DNA of 24,118 nt, from assembly GCA_910585445.1 (NCBI GenBank), contig CAJUEK010000039.1:1-24118 (forward strand). The letters run 5' to 3'. Shown here piece by piece: positions 21,340 to 24,118 of the stretch (the stretch's first letter is position 1; every line of letters starts with the position of its first letter). The translations under genes and the position numbers were made by a program. This DNA comes from an uncultured Bacteroidales bacterium (GTDB taxonomy: Bacteria > Bacteroidota > Bacteroidia > Bacteroidales > UBA932). Below the pieces are notes generated by a model. It had not been told where the DNA came from and did not search any database. It worked only from the letters and a program-made list of their open reading frames with translations.

Positions 21340-21732
21340 TGTCGGGAAGATTTAAGGAAGAAATCTCTGCAAGACTTGCAGGAAAAGTTCCCTAAATGAA
21401 AGTCTCGCTGGTTAAAATGCTGTATATTTTCACCCGTCAGTCTTACTGACCTTTGATTGCACGATAACCCAGATGGAGGATATTGGTCGGAATTGCGCCG
21501 ATCGAGAAGTGCCTTCAGATGGGTTATCTTTATATGAATCCCCATCTAATAGTATATCCACACTTCTTTACAATGCGTAAGAACTTTAAATTGTCAAGAA
21601 ACTCGACTAATTGGGCGAAAACGTATTTGCCCTTATTCATAACAGCCTGAATCAGATTGCAAAAGTAATTTCAAATCGTTGCGCGGCAAAACTAACTATA
21701 ACAAATTGAATTTCAATAATTTCAAAGTATTC
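21340..21732. other. Gene-free stretch with several inverted repeats
   Basis: No credible gene. It holds a CTGCAAG-A-CTTGCAG palindrome (21367-21381), a GTCAGT/ACTGAC hairpin (21436-21441 with 21445-21450) and an ATAACCCA/TGGGTTAT pair (21464-21471 with 21520-21527) around an inner TCGG/CCGA stem. Towards 21730 the DNA turns AT-rich, which marks the edge of the accessory region. Confidence 0.4.
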
Positions 21733-21936
21733 TTATGATTTTTTGGTGGACACTAATGTGTTCAAATTTAACCTCACATCTCTCAGCAGAGCATTTTCAG
21801 AGACCGCATGTTTTTTACAGAATTCATCAATAAAGGCTTGATCGACAATGAACGCAATACTCTCTCCTCTATTCTCTTTAGGGAAAATAGATTCATCTAC
21901 ATATTTGCAGAATTTTATGAAGGTCGATTCCATCAT
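21733..21936 (-). CDS. 67-residue protein downstream of the DUF1016 gene, unknown function
   Basis: The gene starts MMESTFIKFCKYVDESIFPK and ends L-V-S-T-K-K-S. It has a mixed charged composition with two likely helices (IVDQAFIDEFCKKHAVSE and ALLRDVRLNLNTLV) and no signal peptide or membrane segment. It lies 21 bp behind the DUF1016 gene on the same strand, so it is probably the third gene of an XRE-DUF1016 operon. It could be a small partner or the front end of a truncated gene: the DNA past its stop is non-coding. No family recognised; ATG 21933 is an equally good start. Confidence 0.55.
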   Translation of the reverse strand: MMESTFIKFCKYVDESIFPKENRGESIAFIVDQAFIDEFCKKHAVSENALLRDVRLNLNTLVSTKKS

Positions 21937-21957
21937 TTATCTGTCAAGGTGTTTTTA

Positions 21958-23070
21958 TTAATCCTGTTCGTCTATCCACTCTTTTAGTTTAGCTTGTAGT
22001 AACTGTTTGTCAGGAAGATATAGGGCATATTGCTGCGCATAGATATTGGAATCTTTCGGTAATGTAAGCTCAACCAATGCATCCTTCTTTTCTTTGCAAA
22101 GCAAAATTCCAATTGTAGGTTTCTCAAAATCTTGCTTGACATATCGATCGTAATAGTTGACATACATTTGCATTTGTCCTAAATCCTGATGAGCAAGTTT
22201 ATCTACCTTTAAATCGATGAGTACGTAGCATTGCAGAAGCCTGTTGTAAAATACCAAGTCAACAAAGAAGTTCTCTTCATCGAATGTGAATCGCTTCTGG
22301 CGAGATTCGAAAAGGAACCCTTTTCCCAACTCTAATAGGAACTGTTGCAGTTTGTCAATTATGGCATTTTCAAGTTTTGTTTCAGAATAAGATGCATCTG
22401 GTTTTAGTCCCAAGAACTCTAATGTCAAAGGATTCTTTATAATGTCATCCGGTTTATTGATTGTTTGACCTTCTTGTGCTAAACGCAAGATTGCTTCTTT
22501 ATCTTTGCTGAGTGCCAAACGCTCATATAGACTTGAATTGTACTGTCGTTGCAGTTGACGTACACTCCAATTTTGGTTCTTAGCTTCAATTTCATAGAAT
22601 CTTCGTTCGTCAGCAGACTCCATGCGCATTAAAACAACATAATGCGACCACGATAGAGTAAACGGGTATGCAGAATCTAATTTCTGCGATGTCGCAGTTT
22701 TTTGAATTGGGGCTACGCTGTAGCCCGAATCTTCAATAGTCAATTGGGGCGACAGTGTAGCCCCAATCTTGTTAGCTGAATAGATTTGATAAAATTTGCG
22801 ACACTTTTTTAGAGTGTCAACTGACCATCCTTCGCCCAATCGTTCAGTCAATATCTCCGAAACACCTTTCAGCAGTTGCTTGCCGTATCTCGCACGATCT
22901 TCTCCTTCTTGCACTACCTCTATAATCACATGTCCTATCTCATATTTAGTGATAACTTCGGTAATGTCTACAATTCTGTTAATGTGCTGCCGAGCATCCT
23001 TTATCAGTCGCTCAATGCGTTCTGCCACGTTTATAATAATGTGCTGATCTATATTCTGTATATTACTCAT
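21958..23070 (-). CDS. DUF1016 (YhcG-like) PD-(D/E)xK nuclease
   Basis: A 370-residue protein. The N-terminal DUF1016_N domain (~35-97) has TKYEIGHVIIEVVQEGEDRA, RYGKQLLKGVSEILTERLGE and W-S-V-D-T-L-K-K-C-R-K-F-Y. The C-terminal nuclease domain (~245-345) has FFVDLVFYNRLLQCYVLIDL with D271 and D286-L-K288 (Asp where many members have Glu) and Q299 in GQMQMYVNYYD. Relatives are predicted DNA nucleases linked to mobile DNA and defence; the exact target is not known. Its start overlaps the XRE regulator stop by 8 bp. The linker between the two domains (~100-135) is encoded by three palindromes and looks like an insertion. Stop at 21958. Confidence 0.88.
   Translation of the reverse strand: MSNIQNIDQHIIINVAERIERLIKDARQHINRIVDITEVITKYEIGHVIIEVVQEGEDRARYGKQLLKGVSEILTERLGEGWSVDTLKKCRKFYQIYSANKIGATLSPQLTIEDSGYSVAPIQKTATSQKLDSAYPFTLSWSHYVVLMRMESADERRFYEIEAKNQNWSVRQLQRQYNSSLYERLALSKDKEAILRLAQEGQTINKPDDIIKNPLTLEFLGLKPDASYSETKLENAIIDKLQQFLLELGKGFLFESRQKRFTFDEENFFVDLVFYNRLLQCYVLIDLKVDKLAHQDLGQMQMYVNYYDRYVKQDFEKPTIGILLCKEKKDALVELTLPKDSNIYAQQYALYLPDKQLLQAKLKEWIDEQD
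22684..22767. repeat. Three consecutive palindromes inside the DUF1016 gene
   Basis: CTGCGA-TG-TCGCAG (22684-22697), a 25-bp unit at 22706-22730 (arms of 11 with one mismatch, loop GCT) and a related 25-bp unit at 22743-22767 (8-bp perfect arms plus two inner pairs). The two 25-mers are similar and start 37 bp apart. They encode the linker IGATLSPQL...SGYSVAPIQ...TATSQ without breaking the frame. Confidence 0.75.
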
Positions 23071-23281
23071 GGTCTTTAGTGCTATTCTTACTAATCAATT
23101 CCTGTACTGTAACGCCTAAACATTCCGCTATTTGGAATAATGTCTCAAGGCTCGGCTGGCTGGTGTTAGTGCACCATTTGGAAACGGTTGCCTGATCTTT
23201 CCCTAATTGCTCCGCTAACCATCGGTTGGTACGTTTCGTCTCAGCAAGTACTACTTTTAGCCTATTCATCTCTCTATTCAT
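23063..23281 (-). CDS. XRE-family helix-turn-helix regulator
   Basis: A 72-residue DNA-binding protein consisting of little more than one Cro/C1-type domain: LKVVLAETKRTNRWLAEQLG, then K-D-Q-A-T-V-S-K-W as recognition helix (~30-37) and QPSLETLFQIAECLGVTVQE. It overlaps the DUF1016 start by 8 bp, so both are translated together; it probably represses its own operon through a site near the TATCTTTG box at 23307-23314. ATG 23269 is an alternative start that removes four residues. The pairing of a short XRE regulator with DUF1016 recalls toxin-antitoxin and defence cassettes, but no antitoxin activity can be read from the sequence. Confidence 0.88.
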   Translation of the reverse strand: MNREMNRLKVVLAETKRTNRWLAEQLGKDQATVSKWCTNTSQPSLETLFQIAECLGVTVQELISKNSTKDHE

Positions 23282-23306
23282 GCGTCATATTTTTATCTGT
23301 ATGCTA

Positions 23307-23314
23307 CAAAGATA
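23307..23314 (-). promoter_or_regulatory. -7 box TATCTTTG for the XRE-DUF1016 operon
   Basis: An exact TAnnTTTG match on the reverse strand, 26 bp before the ATG at 23281. No -33 TTTG at the right spacing. Confidence 0.55.
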
Positions 23315-23397
23315 TCAATAGTTCAAATATTCTGATATAAAACGCTAAAGATTTCTTTTATTTTTCCAATGTTTTGCGTTTTAGTCAAAAAGAAGTT

Positions 23398-24079
23398 ATG
23401 CCTTTGTATACAAAGATATACGACATGTGTGAAATGACGATTGAAAATGTTTTGTCTGCTTATGATGTAATAGGTAAAAAATTTAGGTCATCTGATATCA
23501 TACGGGAATTGGGCAAACTTTGCGATGCGGAAAAAAGACGCCAAGAATTTCAATATGAGGCAACAGCATTTAATCTGCAACCCAATGCAACAGATTCTCC
23601 TTGGGGATTTTATTTTGGCCCACATATTACCGGGGTAGATACAAATGGAAAATCCATATGTTATCCTTCACTTACGGATGTTACTCCAGATGCCGTTTTG
23701 TATTGGGAAAGTCGCTACAAATCTGTATCGAATGCAATACTAAAAATGCGATATGCGGCACTATTTGGGGATTTTAAGCCCAAAATAGTCCACGAGAACT
23801 ATGCATCAGATTTGTATCAGATATATGTTGATAGTATGCGATAATGATTATGCAGAACACCCAGTAATTACTACAACCATATATGATCGCTTATTCTCAA
23901 TTGCAAAAGGACAACCTGCGGATTTAGCAAAAGTAAAACAATCAATGACATCATTTGAGAAGAAATTTGCAACTGATGATGCTACAAGGTATTGGGCTTG
24001 TCAATTTGTAATAATGCTTGAGAATAAAAAGTGGTTTACTCAGTCCGAAATAAATACACTAGTACTATGTAACATCTAA
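23398..24079 (+). pseudogene. Frameshifted front part of a DUF4209-like protein
   Basis: ATG 23398 (MPLYTKIYDMCEMTIENVLS) opens a frame that stops at 23842-23844 after DLYQIYVDSMR. The next frame, overlapping from ~23835, continues CDNDYAEHPVITTTIYDRLF and ends at TAA 24077-24079. A one-base change near 23840 would give a ~225-residue protein. The middle segment Y-W-E-S-R-Y-K-S-V-S-N-A-I-L-K-M-R-Y-A-A-L-F-G-D-F resembles the Y-W-x-x-R-A...N-P-x-L-K-A-R-Y-A-D-L-x-W-x-F motif that I associate with DUF4209-type proteins of accessory regions. Those are much longer, so the 3' end also seems lost. The upstream TTG at 23374 is a less likely start. Confidence 0.55.
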
Positions 24080-24081
24080 AT

Positions 24082-24113
24082 ATTGTATAAAAGTAAATAT
24101 TTTCGTAACTTTG
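24082..24113 (+). promoter_or_regulatory. Promoter for a gene beyond the right edge (ATTG-N20-TAacTTTG)
   Basis: ATTG at 24082-24085 and TAACTTTG at 24106-24113 are exactly 20 bp apart, one base from full consensus. The gene it serves lies outside the window. Confidence 0.6.
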
Positions 24114-24118
24114 TTGAG

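Overview
The window reads as Bacteroidales chromosome, probably from a gut commensal; I cannot fix the genus. The evidence is repeated Bacteroidetes-type sigma-factor sites (TAnnTTTG, several with TTTG or ATTG exactly 20 bp upstream), weak or absent Shine-Dalgarno sequences before most genes, OmpA-type proteins with Bacteroidetes-style signal peptides, and a GH92 mannosidase relic.

Left accessory region (1-5010), AT-rich and broken. It holds the end of a GmrSD-like DUF262/DUF1524 restriction gene, a structured non-coding stretch with its own good promoter, a frameshifted small ORF, an intact MNT-HEPN (MntA/HepT-like) toxin-antitoxin pair, the orphan 3' end of a GGGtGRT-family gene with its terminator, a reverse-strand AAA ATPase of the DUF4143/COG1373 type, a gene-free stretch with repeats like worn IS ends, and a 5'-truncated, frameshifted GH92 gene. 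Three 13-bp repeats spaced exactly 33 bp apart run over the promoter and start codon of the ATPase gene.

Core region (5040-19400), about half G+C and compact. It has bcp/prxQ peroxiredoxin, two tandem OmpA-like paralogs, agmatine deiminase plus N-carbamoylputrescine amidase (agmatine to putrescine) followed by purT, a convergent HAD phosphatase, a long-chain acyl-CoA ligase, an outer-membrane protein, a lipoprotein, htpG, folE and a small DUF2795-like protein. Most units end in clear hairpin terminators.

Right region (19400-24118). A probable gene interrupted by an in-frame TGA and an unknown 179-residue protein with a structured leader lie before a six-gene reverse-strand tRNA operon (Arg-Phe-His-Ser-Cys-Asn). 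Beyond it is AT-rich accessory DNA: an XRE regulator translationally coupled to a DUF1016/YhcG PD-(D/E)xK nuclease, a 67-residue companion, and a frameshifted gene resembling the front of DUF4209 proteins.

No CRISPR array, intact transposase or integrase was seen. The most unusual items are the 33-bp-phased repeats at the ATPase start, the hairpin-rich promoter region behind the GmrSD gene, the three palindromes inside the DUF1016 gene, and the leader of the 179-residue protein.
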